Source: Nocardia mangyaensis
GTDB lineage: Bacteria; Actinomycetota; Actinomycetes; Mycobacteriales; Mycobacteriaceae
Length of the DNA: 64,000 bases
Reading direction: 5' to 3'
Assembly: GCF_001886715.1 (NCBI RefSeq)
Contig: NZ_CP018082.1
Coordinates: 5,332,001 to 5,396,000 of the forward strand
Shown here: piece after piece, positions 9,586 through 16,767 of the stretch
Position numbering within the stretch: position 1 is the first letter of the stretch
Layout: each line of letters opens with the position of its first letter
Made by a program: the position numbers and the translations under genes
Notes under the pieces: generated by a model
What the model was told of the DNA's origin: nothing
Databases searched by the model: none
The model's input: the letters and a program-made list of their open reading frames with translations, nothing else

Positions 9586-10926
9586 GTGTCCGAGATCGTG
9601 CGCCGCAGTTCCAGCCGCAATGCCAAGTTGGCCAAAATTCCACTCGGCATCGCGGGTCGAGCCGCCGTCGGGTTCGGCAAGAAGCTCGTCGGTGGTGACA
9701 AGCAGGAGATCAACGCGACGCTGAACCAGAAGGCCGCCGAGCAGTTGTTCACCGTGCTCGGCGAGCTCAAGGGCGGGGCGATGAAGTTCGGCCAGGCCCT
9801 GAGTGTGATGGAGGCCGCCGTCCCGGAGGAGTTCGGCGAGCACTACCGCGAGGCGCTGACCAAGCTGCAGGCCGCCGCACCGCCGATGCCCGCCGAGACC
9901 GTGCACCGGGTGCTCGACCAGCAGCTCGGCACCAAGTGGCGCGAGCGCTTCGAGTCCTTCGACGACACCCCCGCCGCCTCGGCCAGTATCGGCCAGGTGC
10001 ACCGGGCGGTGTGGTCGGACGGGCGCGCGGTGGCGGTGAAGGTCCAGTACCCGGGTGCCGACGAGGCCCTGCGGGCCGACTTGAAGACGCTGTCGCGGAT
10101 GACCGGACTGCTGTCGTCGGTGATTCCCGGCGCCGATGTGAAGCCGCTGCTGGCCGAGATCACCGAACGCACCGAGGAGGAGCTCGACTACCGCATCGAG
10201 GCCGCCAATCAGCGCCGTTTCGCCGCGGCGTTCGACGGGCATCCGCAGATCACCGTGCCGAAGGTGGTGGCCGGTGCACCGAAGGTGATCGTCACCGAAT
10301 GGCTCGAGGGCACCCCGGTCTCGGCGCTGATCAAGGCGGGCGCCGAGGACCCCGAGGGCACCCGAGCCCAGCGCAATCGGATCGCCGAGCTGATGGGCAC
10401 CTTCCACTTCTGCTCTCCCGAGCTGGTCGGCCTGCTGCACAGCGACCCGCACCCCGGCAATTTCCTGGTGCAGGCCGACGGCAAACTGGCCGTGCTCGAC
10501 TTCGGCGCCTGCGCGCCGATGCCCGACGGTTTCCCCGAGGTCCTCGGCCGGATGCTCGCTCTCGCCGTCGCCGAGGACCACGCCGCGCTCACCGAGTTGC
10601 TCTACGAACACAACTGGGTCATCCCGGGCCGCACGGTCACCCACGAGGAGATCGAGGCCTACCTCCTCCCCTTCAGCGACCCCATCCGCACCGACACCTT
10701 CCACTTCACCCGCACCTGGATGCAGCGGGTCGCGGGCACCGCCTCGGAGTTCTCCAGCCCGGAGATGAAAACCGCCCGCGCCCTGCAACTTCCGGCCGAA
10801 TACCTGATGATCTTCCGCGTCCTCGGCGGCTCGGTCGGCATCCTGGCCCAACTCGACGCCGAACTGGGCTTCATGAGCTTGGTCCGCACCTGGGTCCCCG
10901 GCTTCCGCACCGAACGCGCCTCCTAG
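9586..10926 (+). CDS. ABC1/AarF (UbiB-like) atypical kinase, Rv3197-like
   Basis: A 446-residue protein of the ABC1/AarF/UbiB atypical kinase family. Features from GTG 9586: the family KxGQ element (K67-F-G-Q70, in LKGGAMKFGQALSVMEAA), an Ala-rich nucleotide loop (AASASIGQVH), Lys152 in AVAVKVQYPG, then HSDPHPGNF and the metal-binding DFG in VLDFGACAPMP. The mycobacterial orthologue sits next to whiB7 and has been linked to macrolide tolerance; that role here is inference. Starts at ATG 9574 or 9577 are equally possible, because no site has a strong Shine-Dalgarno. It converges on whiB7. Confidence 0.88.
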   Translation: MSEIVRRSSSRNAKLAKIPLGIAGRAAVGFGKKLVGGDKQEINATLNQKAAEQLFTVLGELKGGAMKFGQALSVMEAAVPEEFGEHYREALTKLQAAAPPMPAETVHRVLDQQLGTKWRERFESFDDTPAASASIGQVHRAVWSDGRAVAVKVQYPGADEALRADLKTLSRMTGLLSSVIPGADVKPLLAEITERTEEELDYRIEAANQRRFAAAFDGHPQITVPKVVAGAPKVIVTEWLEGTPVSALIKAGAEDPEGTRAQRNRIAELMGTFHFCSPELVGLLHSDPHPGNFLVQADGKLAVLDFGACAPMPDGFPEVLGRMLALAVAEDHAALTELLYEHNWVIPGRTVTHEEIEAYLLPFSDPIRTDTFHFTRTWMQRVAGTASEFSSPEMKTARALQLPAEYLMIFRVLGGSVGILAQLDAELGFMSLVRTWVPGFRTERAS

Positions 10927-11079
10927 GCGGACCGACCGCACCGGCTCCACTCGTCCAGGCCACCGACGGCACCTACTCCTGCCAGACGGCCGCAACACCG
11001 ATGGTGGGCGTACACCCCGGACACCACCACCTGGCCGTCGCCGACGACCACACCGTCACACGCGACGCGCGGAAACGAC

Positions 11080-11118
11080 AAGCGAACCGCCCACCAGAAC
11101 GCGGTGAGCGGTTCGCTT
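11080..11118 (-). terminator. Intrinsic terminator of whiB7
   Basis: Perfect 11-bp stem (AAGCGAACCGC and its complement) with a 17-nt loop, followed on the minus strand by GTCGTTTCC. It lies 24 bp after the whiB7 stop and may also act on the opposing kinase transcript. The rest of the 215-bp gap shows no gene. Confidence 0.65.
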
Positions 11119-11141
11119 GCGGTACAACCCTTTTCCCGGGT

Positions 11142-11465
11142 TCATGCCGAGATCGCGACCTTGCGCGGACGACCACGGGGGCGCTTGCGGGCGATCACGA
11201 CACCCTGGTCGAAGATCTCACCGCCCCACACACCCCACGGCTCGGCGCGGTCGATGGCCGCGGTCAGGCAGCCCTTGCGGATCGGGCAGGCAGCGCACAA
11301 CTGCTTGGCCTGCTCGAGATCGGTGGGGCTCTCGGCGAACCACAGATCGGGGTTTCCGGCCCGGCAGGGCAGGGTCCTGGTGACCTCACGGACGCGAGGG
11401 CTCTGCGCCACGGTTCGGCATGTCACGTCAGTAGTGGCCGACGGCCAGTCCTGGGCGGTGAACAC
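11142..11465 (-). CDS. whiB7: WhiB7, redox-sensing regulator of intrinsic antibiotic resistance
   Basis: A 107-residue WhiB protein. Four Cys that bind the [4Fe-4S] cluster are visible: LPC, then CAACPIRKGC (C-x2-C-x5-C). The EPWGVWGGEIF turn contacts the sigma factor, and the C-terminal RGRPRK AT-hook is specific to WhiB7 and binds A/T-rich DNA next to -35 boxes. GTG 11465 is chosen because AAGGAG lies 6 nt before it. The longer in-frame start at 11555 sits inside the attenuator hairpin and would not be a natural start. Known role: with the primary sigma factor it activates its own promoter and resistance genes when ribosomes are inhibited. Confidence 0.95.
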   Translation of the reverse strand: MFTAQDWPSATTDVTCRTVAQSPRVREVTRTLPCRAGNPDLWFAESPTDLEQAKQLCAACPIRKGCLTAAIDRAEPWGVWGGEIFDQGVVIARKRPRGRPRKVAISA

Positions 11466-11548
11466 GTCGTTCTCCTTCAGCTCGTTTGCAGCGGTCGTGG
11501 TGTTCGTGTGCGAACCCGGTGCCAACGGCTGAGGAGCCGAAATAACAA

Positions 11549-11583
11549 TGGCCACGGAATTCGCTTCTCGCGATCCGTGGCCA
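11549..11583 (-). terminator. Attenuator hairpin in the whiB7 leader
   Basis: On the minus strand a 10-bp stem (TGGCCACGGA / TCCGTGGCCA) with an inner TCGC/GCGA stem is followed by TTGTTATTTC, the form of an intrinsic terminator. It lies about 84 nt before the whiB7 start and 19 nt after the stop codon of an upstream ORF. This arrangement is that of the ribosome-controlled transcription attenuators known for whiB7/wblC leaders: antibiotic-stalled translation upstream should favour read-through. Confidence 0.8.
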
Positions 11584-11602
11584 GGAGGTCGGGGAGTGTT
11601 CC

Positions 11603-11926
11603 CTACCTAGTTCGACATCTGTGTCGAGACCTGTTCACGGTCGCTGGGTGGACGCGGAGGCGGGTTGCGCCGACGAAAGCCGGTGCGTATCCGGCTTCCT
11701 CGGCGGGTGCTGCCGGTGCCGAAACGGCGGCCGGCTGCCAACCCACGCTGGGCTTGTCCTGGAGACGAATCGGGGTGTGCTGATGCATGACAGTCATCGG
11801 CACAGCGGTGGTATCGACGCCGGACAGACCGGTCCCCTGCAGAGCGAGGACCCCCCGGGAGGCGGACACCATGAATTCGTTCACCAGGACGCGATTGCCC
11901 GCGTCGAACGTGGTGTTGCTGTTCAT
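11603..11926 (-). CDS. Upstream ORF in the whiB7 leader (107 codons), probable regulatory ORF
   Basis: The first ATG of the predicted whiB7 transcript, preceded by a very strong Shine-Dalgarno site (AGGAGGGAGGC, about 8 nt away). The predicted product of 107 residues has no recognised domain: a polar N-terminal half, an Ala/Pro stretch (AAVSAPAAPAEEAG), and an Arg-rich end (NRSRHRCRTR). Its stop lies 19 nt before the attenuator. It may be the regulatory uORF of whiB7, unusually long for that role, or a small protein in its own right. The strong ribosome site argues that it is translated; function is not known. Confidence 0.55.
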   Translation of the reverse strand: MNSNTTFDAGNRVLVNEFMVSASRGVLALQGTGLSGVDTTAVPMTVMHQHTPIRLQDKPSVGWQPAAVSAPAAPAEEAGYAPAFVGATRLRVHPATVNRSRHRCRTR

Positions 11927-11967
11927 CTGACTGCCTCCCTCCTGAACTCGTGTGCTGACAATTACCG

Positions 11968-11991
11968 CGCACCGAGATCACTCTCGGTGCG
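11968..11991 (-). other. 5' hairpin of the whiB7 leader RNA
   Basis: Perfect 9-bp inverted repeat (CGCACCGAG / CTCGGTGCG) with a 6-nt loop. From the predicted start site near 11993 it would form at the extreme 5' end of the leader, where it could stabilise the RNA or take part in the switch. Confidence 0.5.
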
Positions 11992-11999
11992 TGTTCTCC

Positions 12000-12036
12000 A
12001 CCATAGGCAATGATCGAGAACCGAACAACCTATTTT
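12000..12036 (-). promoter_or_regulatory. WhiB7-dependent promoter of whiB7
   Basis: On the minus strand: AAAAT (12036-12032), 3 nt, -35 TTGTTC (12028-12023), 17-nt spacer, -10 TATGGT (12005-12000). An A/T-rich element 3 nt before the -35 is the known binding site of the WhiB7 AT-hook, so this is an autoregulated promoter. It lies just after the uvrD2 stop codon, and the predicted leader to the whiB7 start is about 525 nt. Confidence 0.8.
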
Positions 12037-14193
12037 CTACCTGCGGTTTTGTGTCGTGGCCCGCATCCGAGACGCGACGATGGCGAGCACGTCGGCGCCG
12101 TACTGTTCGATCTTCTTCGGACCGACGCCCGCGATGGCCGCCAGCGCCGTGTCGTCGGCGGGCAACTGCTCGGCGATGGCGGTGAGGGTGGTGTCGGTGA
12201 AGACGACGAAGTCGCGCACCCGCAGCACCTCGGCCTTCTCGGCCCGCCATTCCTGCAGTGCCTCGAGCAGAGCCGGGTCGTGCTCACCGGGACAGCGGCG
12301 ACAGCGGCCGAGCATGGTCGCATAGGTGCCGATCAGCGGTTTCGCGCACACCCGGCACAGCGGGCGCTTGCCGTCGGCGTCCTTGGGGCCGGTCGCGGTG
12401 GCGGCGATCCGGGAGGCGGGCGAGTCGTCGGGAACCAGGCCGTTGAGGAAGCGCGAACGTCTGCGCACGCGTCGACCGCCCTCGGTCCTGGCCAGCGACC
12501 AGGACACCGCGAGGTGTTCGCGCGCCCTGGTGACGCCGACGTAGAGCAACCGGCGCTCCTCTTCCAGCCCCGCCTGGTCCGATGGACTGCCGTCATCGCC
12601 GAGCACGTGCTGAATGGGCAGGGTGCCGTCGCTGACGCCGACCAGGAACACCGCGTCCCATTCCAGCCCTTTGGCCGCGTGCAGCGAGGCCAGGGTGACG
12701 CCGTCGACGGTCGGCGGATGCTTGGCCTCGGCCCGGATGGCGAGCTCGCGCAGCAGCCCGGTGAGATCGATCTCGGCATCGTGGCCGACCAGTTCCTCGG
12801 TGAGCTGGACCAGCGCGAGCAGCGAGGACCACCGCTCCTTGGCCTGCGCACCCGCCGGTTCCTCCGCGGTGAGCCCGACCGGCGCCAACACGGCCCTGAC
12901 CAGGGTGATCAGTTCGGCGCCGCTGCGCGACTCGTCGGGTAGATCGTCACGCGCGTCGGCTTGGCGCAGGGCCTGTACCGCCTGGCGGACCTCCTGCCGC
13001 TGGAAGAACCCCTCGCCGCCGCGCACCTGGAAAGGGATGTCGCGGTCGTTGAGCGCCTGCTCGAACGGCTCGGATTGGGCGTTGATCCGGTAGAGCACCG
13101 CGATCTCGGCGGCCGGTGTGCCCGCGGCGATCAGCTTCTTGATCCGGCCCGCGACGGCGGCGGCCTCGGCGGGCACATCGGGATACTCGGCGAACTCCGG
13201 TTCCGGACCGTCCGCGCGCTGGCCGATCAGTGCCAGCCGGGTGCCCGCGATGCGGCCGCGCGCGGCGCCGATCACCCGGTTGGCCAGCGAGACCACCTGC
13301 GGGGTCGAGCGGTAGTCGCGCTCGAGCCGGATCACCGTGGCGTCGGGGAAGCGCCGGGAGAAGTCGAGCAGGTAGTTGGGGGTGGCGCCGGTGAAGGAGT
13401 AGATCGTCTGGTTGGCGTCGCCGACGACAGTGAGGTCGTCGCGCTCGCCCAGCCACGCGTCGAGCACCCGTTGCTGCAGGGGTGTGACGTCCTGATATTC
13501 GTCGACGACGAAGCTGCGATAACGACCGCGGAACTCGTCGGCGACGGCCGGATAGTCCTCGAGCGCCGCGGCGGTGTGCAGCAGCAGGTCGTCGAAGTCG
13601 AGCAGTAGACCGTCGGCGGAGGTCTTCAACGATTCGTAGCCCGCGTAGACCTGGGCGACCCTGGCCACATCGACCGGCGCGTCGCGGTGATGCCTGGCGG
13701 CGGCGGCCGGATAGTCCTCCGGTGCGATCAGCGAGGCCTTGGACCATTCGATCTCGCTGAGCAGGTCGCGCACCAGTTCGGTGGAGTTGCCCAGGCCCGC
13801 GCGGTTCGCCGCCTGGGCGACCACCGGGAACTTGCTGTCGAGCAATCGCCACGGCACGTCACCGACGACCTGCGGCCAGAAATAGCGCAGCTGCCGCAGG
13901 GCCGCGGCGTGGAAGGTGCGCGCCTGCACCTGACCGGCCTCGCCGCCGAGGCCCATCGAGCGCAGGCGATTGCGCATCTCCCCCGCCGCACGCGCGGTGA
14001 ACGTCACCGCGAGCACCTGATCGGCCTTGACGTGTCCGCCCGCGATCAGATGCGCGATCCGATGCGTGATCGTCCTGGTCTTGCCGGTCCCGGCACCGGC
14101 GAGCACACACACCGGCCCCCGTGGTGCCCGCACCGCGGCGGCCTGTTCCGGGTCGAGGGCGGTGAGATCGAGTGCTGGCACGCGCACCATCAT
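12037..14193 (-). CDS. uvrD2: UvrD2, superfamily-1 DNA helicase with tetracysteine and HRDC domains
   Basis: A 718-residue ATP-dependent 3'-5' DNA helicase of the UvrD/PcrA/Rep group. Walker A is GAGTGKT (33-39), motif [14 protein letters not shown], motif [18 protein letters not shown], motif [18 protein letters not shown] zinc-type tetracysteine module (CRVC...CRRC) and a C-terminal HRDC domain ([21 protein letters not shown]) make it the actinobacterial UvrD2 form rather than UvrD1. Known role: DNA unwinding in repair and replication. Two adjacent ATGs (14193, 14190) with GGGGG upstream are the likely starts. Same strand and order upstream of whiB7 as in mycobacteria. Confidence 0.93.
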   Translation of the reverse strand: MMVRVPALDLTALDPEQAAAVRAPRGPVCVLAGAGTGKTRTITHRIAHLIAGGHVKADQVLAVTFTARAAGEMRNRLRSMGLGGEAGQVQARTFHAAALRQLRYFWPQVVGDVPWRLLDSKFPVVAQAANRAGLGNSTELVRDLLSEIEWSKASLIAPEDYPAAAARHHRDAPVDVARVAQVYAGYESLKTSADGLLLDFDDLLLHTAAALEDYPAVADEFRGRYRSFVVDEYQDVTPLQQRVLDAWLGERDDLTVVGDANQTIYSFTGATPNYLLDFSRRFPDATVIRLERDYRSTPQVVSLANRVIGAARGRIAGTRLALIGQRADGPEPEFAEYPDVPAEAAAVAGRIKKLIAAGTPAAEIAVLYRINAQSEPFEQALNDRDIPFQVRGGEGFFQRQEVRQAVQALRQADARDDLPDESRSGAELITLVRAVLAPVGLTAEEPAGAQAKERWSSLLALVQLTEELVGHDAEIDLTGLLRELAIRAEAKHPPTVDGVTLASLHAAKGLEWDAVFLVGVSDGTLPIQHVLGDDGSPSDQAGLEEERRLLYVGVTRAREHLAVSWSLARTEGGRRVRRRSRFLNGLVPDDSPASRIAATATGPKDADGKRPLCRVCAKPLIGTYATMLGRCRRCPGEHDPALLEALQEWRAEKAEVLRVRDFVVFTDTTLTAIAEQLPADDTALAAIAGVGPKKIEQYGADVLAIVASRMRATTQNRR

Positions 14194-14300
14194 GACAGCG
14201 ACCCCCGACAATCGCGCCCACGCCCGCGCACCGGACCCGCCCCACGCGGTGACCGGGCGGGGCGCGGAACACCACGGGCCCTCGCGACGTTGCACAACGC

Positions 14301-14558
14301 GTGACTGAAGCAACCCCTGATCTGACGATGTACTCGACCACCTGGTGCGGCTACTGCCGCCGTCTCAGGACCCAGCTCGACGAGGCGGGCATCACCTACA
14401 CGGTGATCGACATCGAGGACGACCCCGCTTCGGCCGAGTTCGTCGGCAGTGTCAACAACGGCAACCACGTCGTCCCGACCATCAAGTTCCGCGACGGCTC
14501 CACCGCCACCAACCCGTCCCTGGCCGCGGTCAAGAAGGCGCTGGCAGCCCAAGCCTGA
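14301..14558 (+). CDS. mrx1: Mycoredoxin (glutaredoxin-like, mycothiol-dependent)
   Basis: An 85-residue thioredoxin-fold protein with active site CGYC (Cys16, Cys19) in [13 protein letters not shown], a cis-proline VVPTIKF loop and [11 protein letters not shown]. Mycoredoxin-1 reduces mycothiol-mixed disulfides, and mycothiol is the thiol of this lineage. GTG 14301 is the start. It is transcribed divergently from uvrD2 and convergently with nudC, as Rv3198A in M. tuberculosis. Confidence 0.93.
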   Translation: MTEATPDLTMYSTTWCGYCRRLRTQLDEAGITYTVIDIEDDPASAEFVGSVNNGNHVVPTIKFRDGSTATNPSLAAVKKALAAQA

Positions 14559-14578
14559 TCCGGGCCGACGACTTGCCC

Positions 14579-15472
14579 CTACAACTCAGCCCAGGATTCG
14601 ATGATCGTTCGCGCGATCGAAATGGATCCTGGGACCAGGAGTCGGGCGCCGGTTTCCCGGGCAGTCCAGTCGCCTAGTCGCAGGGCCGCGCGGACCTCGT
14701 CGCGGGTGAACCAGTGCGCTTCGGCGATCTCGCCGTCGGAGAACACCAGTTCCTGGGAGGGGTCGCCGACAGCGGCGAAGCCGAGCATGAGCGAGCGCGG
14801 AAACGGCCAGGGCTGGCTGCCGAGGTAGTGGATGTCGCGCAGGTCGACGCCGACCTCTTCGCGGACCTCGCGCTCCACGCAGTGCTCGAGCGATTCGCCC
14901 GCCTCCACGAAACCGGCCAACAGCGAGAACATCGTCGCGGGCCACGCCTGCTGACGGGCCAGCAGCACCCGGTCGGCGCCGTCGTGGACCAGGCAGATCA
15001 CGGCGGGGTCGATCCGCGGGAACTCCTCGTCACCGGTCGCTGTCCGCCGCGACCAACCGCCGCGCGCGGTGGTGGTCGTGGTGCCGTCGCCGCCGTGATA
15101 GCCGGCGCGGTCGTGCCAGTTGAGCAGCGCGTACGCGGTGGCGAGCAGATCGGCGGTGAAATCGTCGACGCCGCCGAGCGTGCGCAGGTCCTTCAGCGTG
15201 CCGTCCAGCTCTGGAGTTCGCACCGCCCACAGGTGACTCTCCTCGGCGACACCGACGAAAACCGCGCCCTCACCAGGCTGTTCGGCGATGGTGACCGCCG
15301 CATCGAGAACGACGCCGCTCTCGGTGACCCGGACCCGTCCGCGCGCGTCGACGCGCAGGATCTTCGCCTTGCTCCACCCTTCGCGCAGGGCGTCGGGATC
15401 GAGCCGGACGTGCTCGGCGCGATCGATGATGGAACGTGACAGCAGCGGTACGTCTTTCAGCCGGAAGGACAC
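14579..15472 (-). CDS. nudC: NudC NAD+ diphosphatase, with zinc-ribbon cysteines missing
   Basis: A 297-residue Nudix hydrolase. The Nudix box is complete (GFVEAGESLEHCVEREVREE, from Gly187), and SQPWPFP at 219-225 is the motif that specifies NAD(H)-type substrates. Known reactions: cleaving NADH to NMNH and AMP, and removing NAD caps from RNA. The usual four-Cys zinc ribbon should lie between the two domains (around 121-150), but here that stretch reads YHGGDGTTTTTARGGW and has no Cys, so the zinc site is lost. The enzyme should still be active through the intact Nudix box; this needs testing. Confidence 0.92.
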   Translation of the reverse strand: MSFRLKDVPLLSRSIIDRAEHVRLDPDALREGWSKAKILRVDARGRVRVTESGVVLDAAVTIAEQPGEGAVFVGVAEESHLWAVRTPELDGTLKDLRTLGGVDDFTADLLATAYALLNWHDRAGYHGGDGTTTTTARGGWSRRTATGDEEFPRIDPAVICLVHDGADRVLLARQQAWPATMFSLLAGFVEAGESLEHCVEREVREEVGVDLRDIHYLGSQPWPFPRSLMLGFAAVGDPSQELVFSDGEIAEAHWFTRDEVRAALRLGDWTARETGARLLVPGSISIARTIIESWAEL

Positions 15473-15513
15473 CTCCCGAGCCTAACCGGTCCACTGTGCG
15501 CGCGAACCGCCGA

Positions 15514-16569
15514 TCACTTGCCGGTGCGCCGGATGTAGAGCAGTTTGTCGCCGGATTCGAGCGCGTCGACCGAGGGTTCACCGACTCGGATCAGTTCACC
15601 GGCGCGCACCACTCCCAAGACGATTTCCCGGAGATGCCGCGGCGAACCGCCGATCTCGCCCGGCTCGACCTCGCGTTCGGCGACGGCGAAGCCCTGCTCA
15701 GGGGTGAGCAGGTCCTCCATCATCTCCACGACTGTCGGCGTGGTGGTGGCGATGCCCAGCAGTCTGCCCGCGGTCTCCGAGGAAACGACCACCGAATCGG
15801 CGCCGGACTGCCGGACCAGGTGGGTGTTCTCCGACTCCCGGATGGCGACGACGATCTTGGCCGACTTGTTGAGTTCGCGCGCGGTGAGGGTCACCAGCAC
15901 CGCGGTATCGTCGCGATTGGTGGCCACGACCACCGAGGCCGCGCGCTGCACGCCGGTCAGTCGCAGCACATCGGACTTGGTCGCCGAGCCGTGCACGGTG
16001 ACCAGCCCGGCGGCCTCGGCGGCCTCCAGGGCGAGTTGGTCGGTGTCGACGACGACGATGTCGGACTGCTTCACTCCGTCGCCGATCATGGCGTCGATCG
16101 CGGTGCGTCCCTTGGTGCCGTAGCCGACGACGACGGTGTGATTGCGCACGGTGTGCCTCCATCGCTGAATCTTGAACGCCTGCCGGGACCGTTCGGTGAG
16201 CACGCTGAGAGTGGTGCCGACGAGCACGATCAGGAACAGAATGCGCAGGGGAGTGATGATGATGGTGTTCGCCAGCCGCGCGGACGGCGTCAGCGGGGCG
16301 ATGTCGCCGTAGCCGGTGGTCGAGAGCGAGACCGTGGCGTAGTAGAGCGCGTCGAGGTAGGTCAACTCGGCATCGGTGGAGTTGCTGTATCCGTCGCGGC
16401 CGATGTAGACCACGGTCGCCGCGGTGAACAACAGCGCCGTCGCGAACAGGACGCGGCGAGCGAGTGAGATCCACGGACTGGTTTGCACCACGGGGATCCG
16501 CAGCAGCCCGACCAGCGAGTAGTCGGGCCTGGTGTTCAGCCCGACCGGGCTACGCGGGTCACCGAACAT
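15514..16569 (-). CDS. Two-TM potassium channel with RCK (TrkA-N) domain, Rv3200c-like
   Basis: A 351-residue membrane protein. There are two TM segments around a pore loop with the K+ selectivity filter TTGYGD, then a cytosolic TrkA-N/RCK domain with the NAD-binding fold VVVGYGTKGRTAIDAM and a TrkA-C-like end (LIRVGEPSVDALESGDKLL). It is a MthK/Kch-type channel that conducts K+ and is gated by ligand. ATG 16569 has AGGAGAGG 4 nt upstream. It lies between nudC and adnB as in mycobacteria. Confidence 0.92.
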   Translation of the reverse strand: MFGDPRSPVGLNTRPDYSLVGLLRIPVVQTSPWISLARRVLFATALLFTAATVVYIGRDGYSNSTDAELTYLDALYYATVSLSTTGYGDIAPLTPSARLANTIIITPLRILFLIVLVGTTLSVLTERSRQAFKIQRWRHTVRNHTVVVGYGTKGRTAIDAMIGDGVKQSDIVVVDTDQLALEAAEAAGLVTVHGSATKSDVLRLTGVQRAASVVVATNRDDTAVLVTLTARELNKSAKIVVAIRESENTHLVRQSGADSVVVSSETAGRLLGIATTTPTVVEMMEDLLTPEQGFAVAEREVEPGEIGGSPRHLREIVLGVVRAGELIRVGEPSVDALESGDKLLYIRRTGK

Positions 16570-16767
16570 CGCCCTCTCCTGTGTTGTTCTGGCGGCTGGC
16601 GCCGCGGGTTCTCGGCCTGTTCCCTCGATCTCCCTCCCGGCGGGCACTCCTTCGCCGCACCCGGAAGGTCAGTTCGGATCGAGGCGGCCGAGAACCGTGG
16701 GGACCGTCGACTTCGTGCCGTCGGCGCATTGAGGTTACCGGCCGTTTCGGGTTGGGGTGGTGTCGGC

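Noticed and set aside
11466..11555. An N-terminal extension of WhiB7 from ATG 11555
   Set aside because: This start lies in the attenuator hairpin, has no ribosome site, and adds residues unlike WhiB7. GTG 11465 has AAGGAG at the right distance.
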